This document shows positions 1 through 6,387 of a stretch of DNA of 6,403 nt, piece by piece. Position 1 is the first letter of the stretch. Every line of letters begins with the position of its first letter. A model generated the notes under the pieces. The model was not told the DNA's origin, searched no databases, and saw nothing but the letters and a program-made list of their open reading frames with translations. The translations under genes were made by a program, and so were the position numbers. The stretch comes from an uncultured archaeon (GTDB taxonomy: Archaea; Thermoproteota; Nitrososphaeria; Nitrososphaerales; Nitrosopumilaceae). The stretch is taken from assembly GCA_937896495.1 (NCBI GenBank), contig CALBNQ010000050.1, forward strand, positions 1 to 6,403, in the 5' to 3' direction.

Positions 1-278
1 TTTGTCTCCATACCTAATGCAATAATTGAAATATCTTGTTTTGATAATTGTGGATAATCCCCTGTATCTTTTGCAATCTGTATGGCTTTGTTTGTTGATT
101 CTTTATCTGGTTCTCTGATTTTCAGTCGATTTGTTTCAAGTAAAGTTCCTAAAACATCATGATTTTTTTTGATATGTTTTATTTCATCATACACTAATGT
201 TGTAGTGTAGCACTCATCCGATGTTCTAAATGGAACTCCTGCATAAAATGCACTAGCATCTAATATTTTAAAATCCAA
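1..278 (-). CDS. nob1: Nob1-type PIN-domain rRNA endonuclease, N-terminal part (runs off the left edge)
   Basis: Only the first 92 codons are in the window; the 3' end, where archaeal Nob1 usually has a zinc ribbon, lies outside. Nob1 is the PIN-family endonuclease that trims the 3' end of small-subunit rRNA during ribosome maturation. The visible protein opens with ILDASAFYAGVPF, containing the first PIN acidic residue (D7). It continues with YTTTLVYDEIK (E32) and TGDYPQLSKQDISIIAL (D82), the order and spacing expected of archaeal Nob1. The start is taken as TTG at 276-278, because an in-frame TGA lies only two codons upstream and D7 must be included; no ATG or GTG is available. The gene overlaps the last 11 bases of the NAD kinase gene, suggesting one transcript and coupled translation. 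Family assignment is from remembered motifs, not a search. Confidence 0.85.
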   Translation of the reverse strand, partial: MDFKILDASAFYAGVPFRTSDECYTTTLVYDEIKHIKKNHDVLGTLLETNRLKIREPDKESTNKAIQIAKDTGDYPQLSKQDISIIALGMET

Positions 279-1083
279 GTTTGCTCATTTGTCGCAATCC
301 TCGTTTCTTTAATCTAATAAAGACTGCTGCTTTTTTGTATTTTTTAATAATTATTGGTTCTTCAAATCCTGCAGTTTTTACAACTTGTGCATCCATTACA
401 ATACTGGAATCATGTGATGAAATAATTTCAATTTTTTCATCTGGTACTACAATTGATTCTAATCTATACACTGGAGCAACTGGAGTAATTATTAACACAT
501 CTAAACTTTCATGTAGAATTGGTCCACCTAATGAAAATGAATGTCCTGTTGAACCGCTAGGTGTTGCAATTATTACTCCATCCATCTTTTGTTTTACTGT
601 ATCATTTTGAAATTTAATATTAATTTCTGAAGTTTTTGTTAAATTTGTCCTACTGATGTAAATTTCGTTTAGTGCTGGTGGGAATTCTTTTCCCCCACAT
701 GATGCGACCACTCTGACTCTTTTGTCTAAGAAAAATTTGTCTTTTAATATTTGATTAATTGCATCATCAATTTCATCAATTGTAATTTCAGCTAAAATTC
801 CTCTGTTTCCACCCACATTAATTGTTAAAATCGGAGTTTCATTATCCAAATTTCTAAAAACTCTGAGAGTTGTTCCATCACCTCCAAGTGTAATTACTAA
901 ATCTAGTTTGATTTTTTTTAATTCCTCGAGGGTTTCAATTTTTTCTGTCCCTTCAACATTGATTGGTGCAATTGTATACACTTTGGATTTTTTCACCAAA
1001 AGTTTTTTTGCAATATTTTTTGCAGCCTGTTCAGAATCTTTTGAACCAACTTTACTTACTATTGCCACTTTTTGTAATTTCAA
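268..1083 (-). CDS. nadK: NAD kinase (ATP/polyphosphate-NAD phosphotransferase)
   Basis: This 271-residue cytoplasmic enzyme phosphorylates NAD to NADP. Family hallmarks are clear: the GGDGT motif at residues 67-71 with catalytic D69; the glycine-rich NVGGNRGILAEI (89-100), where most bacterial enzymes read NxGxLGFL; the NE pair at 139-140 in ALNEIYISR; DG at 168-169; and the long TPSGSTGHSFSLGGPI signature at 174-189. Length is normal for archaeal NAD kinases. The start is TTG at 1081-1083; an in-frame TAG three codons upstream rules out anything longer, and MKLQKVAIVSK begins the first Rossmann strand as expected. It is the first gene of a likely two-gene unit with nob1, which overlaps its stop codon. 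It diverges from the ferredoxin gene across a 207-bp spacer. Confidence 0.95.
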   Translation of the reverse strand: MKLQKVAIVSKVGSKDSEQAAKNIAKKLLVKKSKVYTIAPINVEGTEKIETLEELKKIKLDLVITLGGDGTTLRVFRNLDNETPILTINVGGNRGILAEITIDEIDDAINQILKDKFFLDKRVRVVASCGGKEFPPALNEIYISRTNLTKTSEINIKFQNDTVKQKMDGVIIATPSGSTGHSFSLGGPILHESLDVLIITPVAPVYRLESIVVPDEKIEIISSHDSSIVMDAQVVKTAGFEEPIIIKKYKKAAVFIRLKKRGLRQMSKLGF

Positions 1084-1104
1084 ACAGATCTACTGTATTT
1101 CATT

Positions 1105-1113
1105 TACATAAAA
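1105..1113 (-). promoter_or_regulatory. Possible TATA box for the nadK-nob1 unit
   Basis: Read on the minus strand this is TTTTATGTA, centred about 26 bases upstream of the nadK TTG codon, the spacing expected for a leaderless archaeal transcript. A second A/T-rich candidate, TAAAAATAT (1117-1125), would instead give a leader of about 12 bases. The background is very A/T-rich, so either could be chance. No convincing Shine-Dalgarno sequence precedes the TTG. Confidence 0.35.
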
Positions 1114-1261
1114 ATGATATTTTTAGAGACCTAATGAGAGTGGTCATTTTTGATTATTTTTGGTAAATTTGTAATCAAGTTTGAAAAGAATAGAAATAAT
1201 GAATAAAAATAGATCAGATTTTGTAAACCTGTCAATTTTAAAGAGTGATGCTGGCAACCTT

Positions 1262-1269
1262 TTTAAATT
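1262..1269 (+). promoter_or_regulatory. TATA box for the ferredoxin-domain gene
   Basis: TTTAAATT, inside a longer A/T run from 1260 to 1280, is centred about 26 bases before the ATG at 1291. Archaeal transcription starts lie about 25-27 bases downstream of the TATA centre, so the message would begin at or next to the start codon (leaderless). This fits the lack of a Shine-Dalgarno sequence in the bases before the ATG and favours 1291 over the internal ATG at 1324. The rest of the 1084-1290 spacer shows no gene or clear RNA structure. Confidence 0.55.
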
Positions 1270-1290
1270 AAATTAATTTACGGAAATCAA

Positions 1291-2238
1291 ATGTCCTTGC
1301 TACTTAAAGAACGAGTTTGGTCAATGGAAGATAAAACTGTAAAACGAGGTGTTTATCCATTACATGGATTCAAACTTGGACTTTACAGATTACCAATTAA
1401 ACTTGAAGAGCCTGCTGAGATAAAATCTGTTCATGATGGACTCAAAAAAGTATTTGAAATGGATATGTATGCTGATAGGATTTTTGCAACTTATCGTTGG
1501 AAAGAACAAAACATGAAAGATCCTGATGCAAAAGGATACGAAGAAGTTGAATTATCTGTGACTGTAGAAATTGTTACAGGTGAAGTTGTTGATATCATTT
1601 ATCAGGTTTTTCCAATTGAAAAATTTGGAGATCCTAATTGGGTTAAAGATTATAGAAAAAAGGCAGATCATTTTGCAAAAATGATTATTGATACTATTTT
1701 ACGCAATACTATTCTGGCCGATAAGATGATATCTTATCTTGCAAAATTTGAAAAAATTACTGAGGTAGAAGCAATTCAAAGATTAGAAGACTTGACACCT
1801 TTGGCAAAAATTGTACTTGGAGCAAAACCAAAACCAGTTGAAGCAACTGAAGAAGAAGAAGAAGATGATGATTCATCTATTGAAATTCCAGATGGTGCAA
1901 AACCTGGGCCAATTGATGTTGATTACAAATCAAAAATGAAACAATCAAAATCATTTGATGCTGCTGAACACACCATCAAAACTTGGGGCAGAAAAGGTTC
2001 CGAGAATGGAATTATGGGTGTTTGGGGTGAATTTGTATCTGTAGATTATGATATCTGCGTTGCAGATGGTGCATGTATTGAAGCATGCCCTGTTGGTGTT
2101 TACGAGTGGTTTGATTCTCCAGGTAATCCTGCATCTGAACAAAAACCACTAATGTCAAAAGAACCTGATTGTATTTTTTGTCTTGCATGCGAAGGTGTCT
2201 GCCCTCCACAAGCAATCAAAATCTTTGAACAAAAATAA
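1291..2238 (+). CDS. Dicluster ferredoxin with a large N-terminal domain of unknown function
   Basis: The C-terminal part (about residues 247-315) is a seven-cysteine dicluster ferredoxin: C256-x2-D259-x2-C262-x3-C266 and C294-x2-C297-x2-C300-x3-C304. Together with VDYDICVADG, the aspartate in place of a cysteine and PGNPASEQK, it closely resembles the Sulfolobus zinc-containing ferredoxin, where cluster I is [3Fe-4S] and cluster II [4Fe-4S]. The Sulfolobus zinc ligands H19, H34 and D76 appear replaced (W245 and L287 sit at the last two positions), so zinc binding is probably lost. Residues 15-175 form a predicted soluble, mixed alpha/beta domain I do not recognise, joined by an acidic linker (187-194) and a Pro/Lys-rich stretch. 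The ferredoxin part likely carries electrons in the cytoplasm; the N-terminal part may bind a partner enzyme (inference). The start at 1291 is preferred over ATG 1324 because of the TATA spacing. Confidence 0.85.
   Translation: MSLLLKERVWSMEDKTVKRGVYPLHGFKLGLYRLPIKLEEPAEIKSVHDGLKKVFEMDMYADRIFATYRWKEQNMKDPDAKGYEEVELSVTVEIVTGEVVDIIYQVFPIEKFGDPNWVKDYRKKADHFAKMIIDTILRNTILADKMISYLAKFEKITEVEAIQRLEDLTPLAKIVLGAKPKPVEATEEEEEDDDSSIEIPDGAKPGPIDVDYKSKMKQSKSFDAAEHTIKTWGRKGSENGIMGVWGEFVSVDYDICVADGACIEACPVGVYEWFDSPGNPASEQKPLMSKEPDCIFCLACEGVCPPQAIKIFEQK
1849..1872 (+). repeat. Short trinucleotide repeat encoding an acidic linker
   Basis: Five GAA codons followed by three GAT codons encode E187-E191 and D192-D194. 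The run sits between the unknown N-terminal domain and the ferredoxin module, so it probably acts as a flexible acidic linker whose length could vary between strains. Confidence 0.7.
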
Positions 2239-2254
2239 ATTAACTTTTTGCAGA

Positions 2255-2262
2255 TATAAATA
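2255..2262 (+). promoter_or_regulatory. TATA box for the glycosyltransferase gene
   Basis: TATAAATA lies in the 53-bp gap after the ferredoxin stop codon. Its centre is about 33 bases before the ATG at 2292, which predicts a transcript start near 2284 and a leader of roughly 8 bases. A T5 run at 2245-2249 between the stop codon and this box could help end the upstream transcript. This suggests the glycosyltransferase is transcribed separately from the ferredoxin gene. Confidence 0.5.
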
Positions 2263-2291
2263 ACGAATAGTGATTTACATTTACTAGGAAT

Positions 2292-4376
2292 ATGTCAGCA
2301 AACCCATTTACCCAATTAGTTTTTGATCTGTTCATAATATCAGCTATAATAATTTCTGCATATACTGTAAATTTCTACTATTTGGCATTTCTTTCTAGAA
2401 CCAGAAACAAAGTTTTATCAACTATAAACATTGGAACCCCTTCAGTTACAATTCAACTTCCAATTTATAATGAAAAATATGTTGCAAAAAGACTAGTTGA
2501 TGCAGTGTGTAATTTGGATTATCCAAAAGAACAACTCAACATAATGGTTCTTGATGATTCTGATGATGATACTGTTCAATTACTTGAAGATGTAGTTAAT
2601 GATTACAAAAAGCAGGGATTTACAATCAAACATATTCGTAGAGGAACAAGAAAAGGGTACAAAGCAGGTGCTCTCAAATACGCAATGGACATTACAGATT
2701 CTGAATATGTTGCAATCTTTGATGCTGATTTTATTCCACCCGCATGGTTTCTTAAAAGAGCAATGCCTCATTTTGCAAAATCAAACATAGGTCTTATTCA
2801 ATGTCGTTGGGGGCATGTAAATGAAAATTATTCTACCATTACCCAAGTACAAGCACTAAGTCTTGACTTTCATTTTCTAATAGAACAAAACGCCAAGAGT
2901 AACTCTCATCTTTTTATGAATTTTAATGGTACTGCAGGAATTTGGAAACGAGATTGTATTGAAGATGCAGGAGGATGGCACACTGCAACCCTAGTTGAAG
3001 ATCTTGATTTGAGTTATAGAGCACAAATGAAAGGTTGGAAATGCTTATTCTTACCTGATGTTGTAGTTGATGCAGAACTTCCTGCACAGATGAATGCTGC
3101 AAAAAGACAACAATTTCGTTGGGCAAAAGGCTCTATTCAATGTGCGACAAAATTACTTTTTGATATTGCTGTAAAACGTAAAGTAGGATTAGAAACAAAA
3201 ATTCAGGCATTTATTCAATTAACTCGTCATATTGTTTTTCCTTTGATACTGATACAATTTTTGACTTTGCCGATTTTGTTGGCAGGACAAGTCAATCTTT
3301 ATGTTGTAAGCTTTCTTCCTGTAATTACACTTGCAACCTATCTTGCAATGGGACCTGGTGCTTATATGTTGATAATGCAAAGCATGTATGGAAAATCATG
3401 GAAATCAAAAATCAAGATTATGCCTGCATTGCTAATTTACAATGCTGGAATGTCTGTAAACAATACTGTTGCAGTTTTTGACGCAGTTTTAGGAAAGAAA
3501 AATGAATTCCTTAGGACCCCAAAATATGGTATAGTTTCAAAGGAAGATGATTGGAAAGACAAGGCATACAATTTACCATTTACACAAACTACTCTTTTAG
3601 AAATTTTCTTTGGTGTCTATGGAATTATGGGTATTTTCATTTCTATCTTTTCGAATAATCCTATTTTTGTTCCAATAATTGCATTACAAACAATTGGATT
3701 TTTCTTTATTGCTTATCTGAGTTTATCTCATACACGATTTAAAAGAAATAAATCTCGTAATGAAAAACCTCAAACTAAAAAAGAGAAAACTGCCAATAGT
3801 GTTTACAAACTCGCAATGGTTGGTATTCTTGGAATAATTGTATTTGGTGGTTTTATGGCAATTTCTGGATACAACTCTGATATTTACCCTCTTGATAGAA
3901 TCCGGGGAAATCTAGATGGAATTGTTGCCTCATCAGATCCTAATGTAATTCATGATCATCTAGTGGCAATTCAATCTGATTTGGATGTTGTACTGGTAAA
4001 TCTTCCTGAAACAACAGATGCACAAGGTATGGTGATTGCTAAAAACCCAGTTTGGATATTTAGCACAGAATCAACAAATTTCCTAAGAATTCAAAATAAT
4101 ATTGAGAGCATGATAACAAGTGTTAATGAAATTTCATCTATTTCAAAAGATAATTCTGCATATCATACTGCCATGTTGGATGTCAACTATAGAGCAATAT
4201 TGTTGAAAACCGATATCATGGATGCAACACAATTCATGTATTTCAGTCTTGTAAATATGGTACTTAGTGTAATTTGGGTTGCAGCAATTATTGGAATCTT
4301 TACTGTGTTGAAAAGAAAGAGAACACAACTCAAGAAAGTTGATTCATCAAATAATATTACTTTAGAAACAAACTAG
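2292..4376 (+). CDS. Membrane family 2 glycosyltransferase (cellulose synthase-like) with an extra C-terminal two-helix module
   Basis: The 694-residue product is a processive-type GT2 enzyme that transfers sugar from a nucleotide donor. Order: a membrane helix (about 8-34); a cytoplasmic GT-A domain with LDDSDDDT (87-94), RGTRKGYKAGAL (117-128), the DxD metal site FDADF (143-147), FNGTAGIW (211-218), VEDLDLSYR with E236/D237, and QQFRW (273-277, the QxxRW motif); then several membrane helices between about 305 and 478. These motifs resemble cellulose synthase-like A/C proteins; donor and product cannot be told. Such enzymes would usually end near residue 480. Here a basic linker (482-500) leads into an added module: helix 508-526, predicted outside helical domain about 527-652, helix about 655-673 and a KRKR tail. 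This module is repeated in the next gene. A role in surface polysaccharide or S-layer glycan synthesis is inferred. Confidence 0.88.
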   Translation: MSANPFTQLVFDLFIISAIIISAYTVNFYYLAFLSRTRNKVLSTINIGTPSVTIQLPIYNEKYVAKRLVDAVCNLDYPKEQLNIMVLDDSDDDTVQLLEDVVNDYKKQGFTIKHIRRGTRKGYKAGALKYAMDITDSEYVAIFDADFIPPAWFLKRAMPHFAKSNIGLIQCRWGHVNENYSTITQVQALSLDFHFLIEQNAKSNSHLFMNFNGTAGIWKRDCIEDAGGWHTATLVEDLDLSYRAQMKGWKCLFLPDVVVDAELPAQMNAAKRQQFRWAKGSIQCATKLLFDIAVKRKVGLETKIQAFIQLTRHIVFPLILIQFLTLPILLAGQVNLYVVSFLPVITLATYLAMGPGAYMLIMQSMYGKSWKSKIKIMPALLIYNAGMSVNNTVAVFDAVLGKKNEFLRTPKYGIVSKEDDWKDKAYNLPFTQTTLLEIFFGVYGIMGIFISIFSNNPIFVPIIALQTIGFFFIAYLSLSHTRFKRNKSRNEKPQTKKEKTANSVYKLAMVGILGIIVFGGFMAISGYNSDIYPLDRIRGNLDGIVASSDPNVIHDHLVAIQSDLDVVLVNLPETTDAQGMVIAKNPVWIFSTESTNFLRIQNNIESMITSVNEISSISKDNSAYHTAMLDVNYRAILLKTDIMDATQFMYFSLVNMVLSVIWVAAIIGIFTVLKRKRTQLKKVDSSNNITLETN
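3802..4168 (+). repeat. Direct repeat, copy A: 367 bp identical to 4572-4938
   Basis: This block in the 3' part of the glycosyltransferase gene matches 4572-4938 at every base (checked line by line), at a fixed offset of 770 bp and in the same codon phase. It encodes residues 505-626. The adjoining bases differ on both sides, so the identity has sharp ends. No inverted termini, target duplication or transposase accompany it. Confidence 0.97.
4266..4302 (+). repeat. Direct repeat, short second block, copy A (37 bp)
   Basis: Identical to 5036-5072 at the same 770-bp offset. It encodes SVIWVAAIIGIF, the last membrane helix of the shared module. Between the long block and this one, 25 of 97 positions differ by hand count. 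Confidence 0.95.
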
Positions 4377-4384
4377 TTCTATTT

Positions 4385-4406
4385 CTGAAAATTTCAGTGA
4401 ATTTTT
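4385..4406 (+). terminator. Possible terminator after the glycosyltransferase gene
   Basis: Arms CTGAAA (4385-4390) and TTTCAG (4392-4397) form a short dyad with a one-base centre, followed by T5 at 4402-4406. It starts 9 bases after the stop codon. The stem is weak and A/T-rich, and the T run also belongs to the TATA-like box of the next gene. Archaeal terminators are often just T runs, so the dyad may be incidental. Confidence 0.25.
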
Positions 4407-4412
4407 ATGTAT
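4402..4412 (+). promoter_or_regulatory. TATA box for the PEFG-starting membrane protein gene
   Basis: TTTTTATGTAT is centred about 26 bases upstream of the ATG at 4433, the spacing for a leaderless archaeal message. It matters because it supports 4433 as a real start, so the PEFG segment would be translated at the N-terminus rather than being untranslated debris. The sequence resembles the TATA candidate of nadK. Confidence 0.5.
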
Positions 4413-4432
4413 CCTAAACGATTACTTTTCTA

Positions 4433-5128
4433 ATGCCTGAGTTTGGTTCAATTGCAATGATTGTATTAGCTATTGCAATAGTGGGTATCGTAGTGGTAAC
4501 TGCAAAATTAAGATTAAATTCAAATAATGTATCTATTGATGCTGGAAGTAATACAGTAATGTCTGATACTCTTTACAAACTCGCAATGGTTGGTATTCTT
4601 GGAATAATTGTATTTGGTGGTTTTATGGCAATTTCTGGATACAACTCTGATATTTACCCTCTTGATAGAATCCGGGGAAATCTAGATGGAATTGTTGCCT
4701 CATCAGATCCTAATGTAATTCATGATCATCTAGTGGCAATTCAATCTGATTTGGATGTTGTACTGGTAAATCTTCCTGAAACAACAGATGCACAAGGTAT
4801 GGTGATTGCTAAAAACCCAGTTTGGATATTTAGCACAGAATCAACAAATTTCCTAAGAATTCAAAATAATATTGAGAGCATGATAACAAGTGTTAATGAA
4901 ATTTCATCTATTTCAAAAGATAATTCTGCATATCATACATCCATGTTAGATATTAACAGTAGAGCCATGTTGTTAAAAACCAATGTTATGGATGCAACTC
5001 CATACATGTATGTTAGTCCTGCAAACATGATGATGAGTGTAATTTGGGTTGCAGCAATTATTGGAATCTTTATTATATTAAAAAGAAAGAAAGAACAATT
5101 ACAAAAAGTAGATGAAATCGGTATTTAA
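4433..5128 (+). CDS. Membrane protein with N-terminal PEFG-like signal and the module shared with the glycosyltransferase
   Basis: The family of this 231-residue protein is not recognised. Residues 1-5 are MPEFG, followed by a membrane helix (about 6-24) and KLR. A hydrophilic stretch (29-47) leads to a second helix (50-69), a predicted outside, mainly helical domain (70-196), a third helix (about 198-216) and a KRKK tail. Residues 48-169 are identical to residues 505-626 of the upstream glycosyltransferase; the rest of the module is similar but diverged. Charge distribution predicts the N-terminus outside, KLR inside, the domain outside and the C-terminus inside. An in-frame TAA six codons upstream limits extension, and the TATA spacing supports ATG 4433. 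ATG 4559 (MSDTLYKL) is an alternative that would remove the PEFG helix. A partner, sensor or scaffold role beside the glycosyltransferase is inferred. Its last 4 bases overlap the convergent gene. Confidence 0.75.
   Translation: MPEFGSIAMIVLAIAIVGIVVVTAKLRLNSNNVSIDAGSNTVMSDTLYKLAMVGILGIIVFGGFMAISGYNSDIYPLDRIRGNLDGIVASSDPNVIHDHLVAIQSDLDVVLVNLPETTDAQGMVIAKNPVWIFSTESTNFLRIQNNIESMITSVNEISSISKDNSAYHTSMLDINSRAMLLKTNVMDATPYMYVSPANMMMSVIWVAAIIGIFIILKRKKEQLQKVDEIGI
4436..4516 (+). other. PEFG-CTERM-like sorting signal at the N-terminus of the protein
   Basis: Residues 2-28 read PEFGSIAMIVLAIAIVG followed by more hydrophobic residues and then KLRL. This is the three-part layout of the thaumarchaeal PEFG-CTERM signal (PEFG motif, membrane helix, basic end), recognised by archaeosortase-type enzymes at the C-terminus of exported proteins. 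Here it directly follows the start methionine and is followed by about 200 residues. The call rests on remembered family features, not a profile search. Confidence 0.65.
4572..4938 (+). repeat. Direct repeat, copy B: 367 bp identical to 3802-4168
   Basis: Second copy of the long block, encoding residues 48-169 of the PEFG-starting protein. It has the same codon phase as copy A, so recombination between copies would keep the frame: it would delete 770 bp and give a glycosyltransferase ending in the copy-B tail. Confidence 0.97.
5036..5072 (+). repeat. Direct repeat, short second block, copy B (37 bp)
   Basis: Identical to 4266-4302 and encodes the same final membrane helix. After it, similarity continues more weakly through the lysine/arginine-rich tail. 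Confidence 0.95.
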
Positions 5129-6387
5129 GAAATATTTAGATCTTTTCTGATTTCATCAACTGCTCTAATTCCATAAATATCTCTAATCTGTTTAATTCTG
5201 ATTGATTCTTTAATCATATCTCTTCCGATACCATTTGTTAAAATTGAATAAACATCACTGAATCTTATCTCCCATCTGTCTGCACATTCTAAAATTTTAC
5301 TTACTGCCCACTGTCTTACTTCGTGAGGTAGAGGTATCTTTTCCCCTAATTCAACTGAAATTTTATCAAATAAATTGACAATTTCTGCAGTTTGTGTTAC
5401 CATTTTTTCAAGTTCTTTTGTGTCTCCATACTTTGATTCTGCATTCATTCGTATGTTGGATTGATATTCTGAAAGTTTCAATAATGCCATCATTTCTTTT
5501 GATGAATCTTTTGTTGCTTTATTTGTCACATTTTTTACTGAACGAATTTCTTCAAACAATTGATCAGATTTTTTATGAATTTCTATCGTTGATGCATCTT
5601 GTCTTTTTAAAATATCTGAAACTGATGAAATTTTTTGTTCAATACTATTTGTTTTATCAAATACATTTTGTTTAAAATTAGAAACTTCTTCTTGAACTGA
5701 TTTCAGTCCTTCCCCTTCCAATTCTGTTGAATCTGCCCTTTGAGTTAATGCCCCAATCTCAGTTTCAATTTTATCAATTTTCCCTGAGACTTCTTTTATT
5801 GATTCCACACTCAAATTTTCTATTGAATTAGCTTGTGATGATATGGTTGTGAATTGTTGTTTTAGTCCATCGATAACTCCACCTAATGAATCAATTTTTG
5901 ATGCTTTATCTGAAACTGCATCAATTGCAACTTTAATCGCTTCTAATTCTGAATCTATGTTTGAAGTAGATACTACATTTTCTGCAATTCTTCCCAATTC
6001 TTGTTTGAGGCTTTCAATAACCTGAGAACCTGAATCAAACTCTGAAGTTTTTTCAGAAATTTTTTCTACATTCGTTTTGAGCTTATCTATTTCAGAACTA
6101 ATTTCAATAACTGAATCTGTTTTTCCTGAAACTTTTCTAAGATCATCTCGTATTTCATCGATTCTTTGCGCAATTTTGATAATCATTTGTGAATTGTTTC
6201 TAATCGAATTTTCACTTTCTTCTATTTTTTGTGAAACATTTTGAGCTTTTGATGTTTTTTGTAATTCTGAAATGTCTTCTTGAAGTTTTGTAGTTTGATT
6301 ATTAATTTTATCAACTAAATTTGATTGTGTTCTGACTTGACTTAGCCCTGCGTATAATTTTTGGGTATCAGCTTCACTAATTTTCAT
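5125..6387 (-). CDS. Long coiled-coil protein of unknown function
   Basis: I do not recognise a family. The 420-residue product has no membrane helix or signal peptide. Residues about 20-300 are almost entirely charged/polar heptad-like sequence rich in I, L, S, K, E and D, typical of an extended coiled coil as in SMC-like or chemotaxis-receptor-like rods. Residues 98-145 and 146-193 look like two copies of a 48-residue unit (16 of 48 identical by hand alignment). The C-terminal part (about 345-420) is different: it has PLPHEVRQWAV and a tryptophan/arginine-rich helical stretch ending IYGIRAVDEIRKDLNIS, probably a small folded domain. The start shown is ATG 6385-6387, but the frame stays open to the right edge, so the true start may lie outside. 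It converges on the membrane protein gene with a 4-bp overlap. A structural or scaffolding role is inferred only from shape. Confidence 0.8.
   Translation of the reverse strand: MKISEADTQKLYAGLSQVRTQSNLVDKINNQTTKLQEDISELQKTSKAQNVSQKIEESENSIRNNSQMIIKIAQRIDEIRDDLRKVSGKTDSVIEISSEIDKLKTNVEKISEKTSEFDSGSQVIESLKQELGRIAENVVSTSNIDSELEAIKVAIDAVSDKASKIDSLGGVIDGLKQQFTTISSQANSIENLSVESIKEVSGKIDKIETEIGALTQRADSTELEGEGLKSVQEEVSNFKQNVFDKTNSIEQKISSVSDILKRQDASTIEIHKKSDQLFEEIRSVKNVTNKATKDSSKEMMALLKLSEYQSNIRMNAESKYGDTKELEKMVTQTAEIVNLFDKISVELGEKIPLPHEVRQWAVSKILECADRWEIRFSDVYSILTNGIGRDMIKESIRIKQIRDIYGIRAVDEIRKDLNIS

Noticed and set aside
281..610. Open frame of 109 codons on the plus strand antisense to nadK
   Set aside because: It lies wholly within the well-supported NAD kinase gene, is phenylalanine/isoleucine-rich as expected for a shadow frame, and shows no known motif or promoter.
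1240..1255. C/D-box guide RNA suggested by GTGATGC in the divergent spacer
   Set aside because: The C box is imperfect, and no paired D box (CTGA) follows before the ferredoxin start codon.
2286..2290. AGGAA as a Shine-Dalgarno site for the glycosyltransferase
   Set aside because: It lies only one or two bases before the ATG, too close for normal use; the TATA position suggests a very short leader instead.
4377..4432. Possible frameshift joining the glycosyltransferase and the PEFG-starting gene into one protein
   Set aside because: The first gene already carries a complete copy of the module ending in a basic tail and TAG. The gap has a TATA-like box and codes for nothing resembling either protein.
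3802..4938. Insertion sequence or other mobile element as the cause of the repeats
   Set aside because: No transposase, inverted ends or target-site duplication; the repeat is coding sequence in the same frame in both genes.
5394..5675. Open frame of 93 codons on the plus strand inside the coiled-coil gene
   Set aside because: Its hydrophobic product is what the complement of a Lys/Glu/Ser-rich coiled coil gives; there is no independent start signal.
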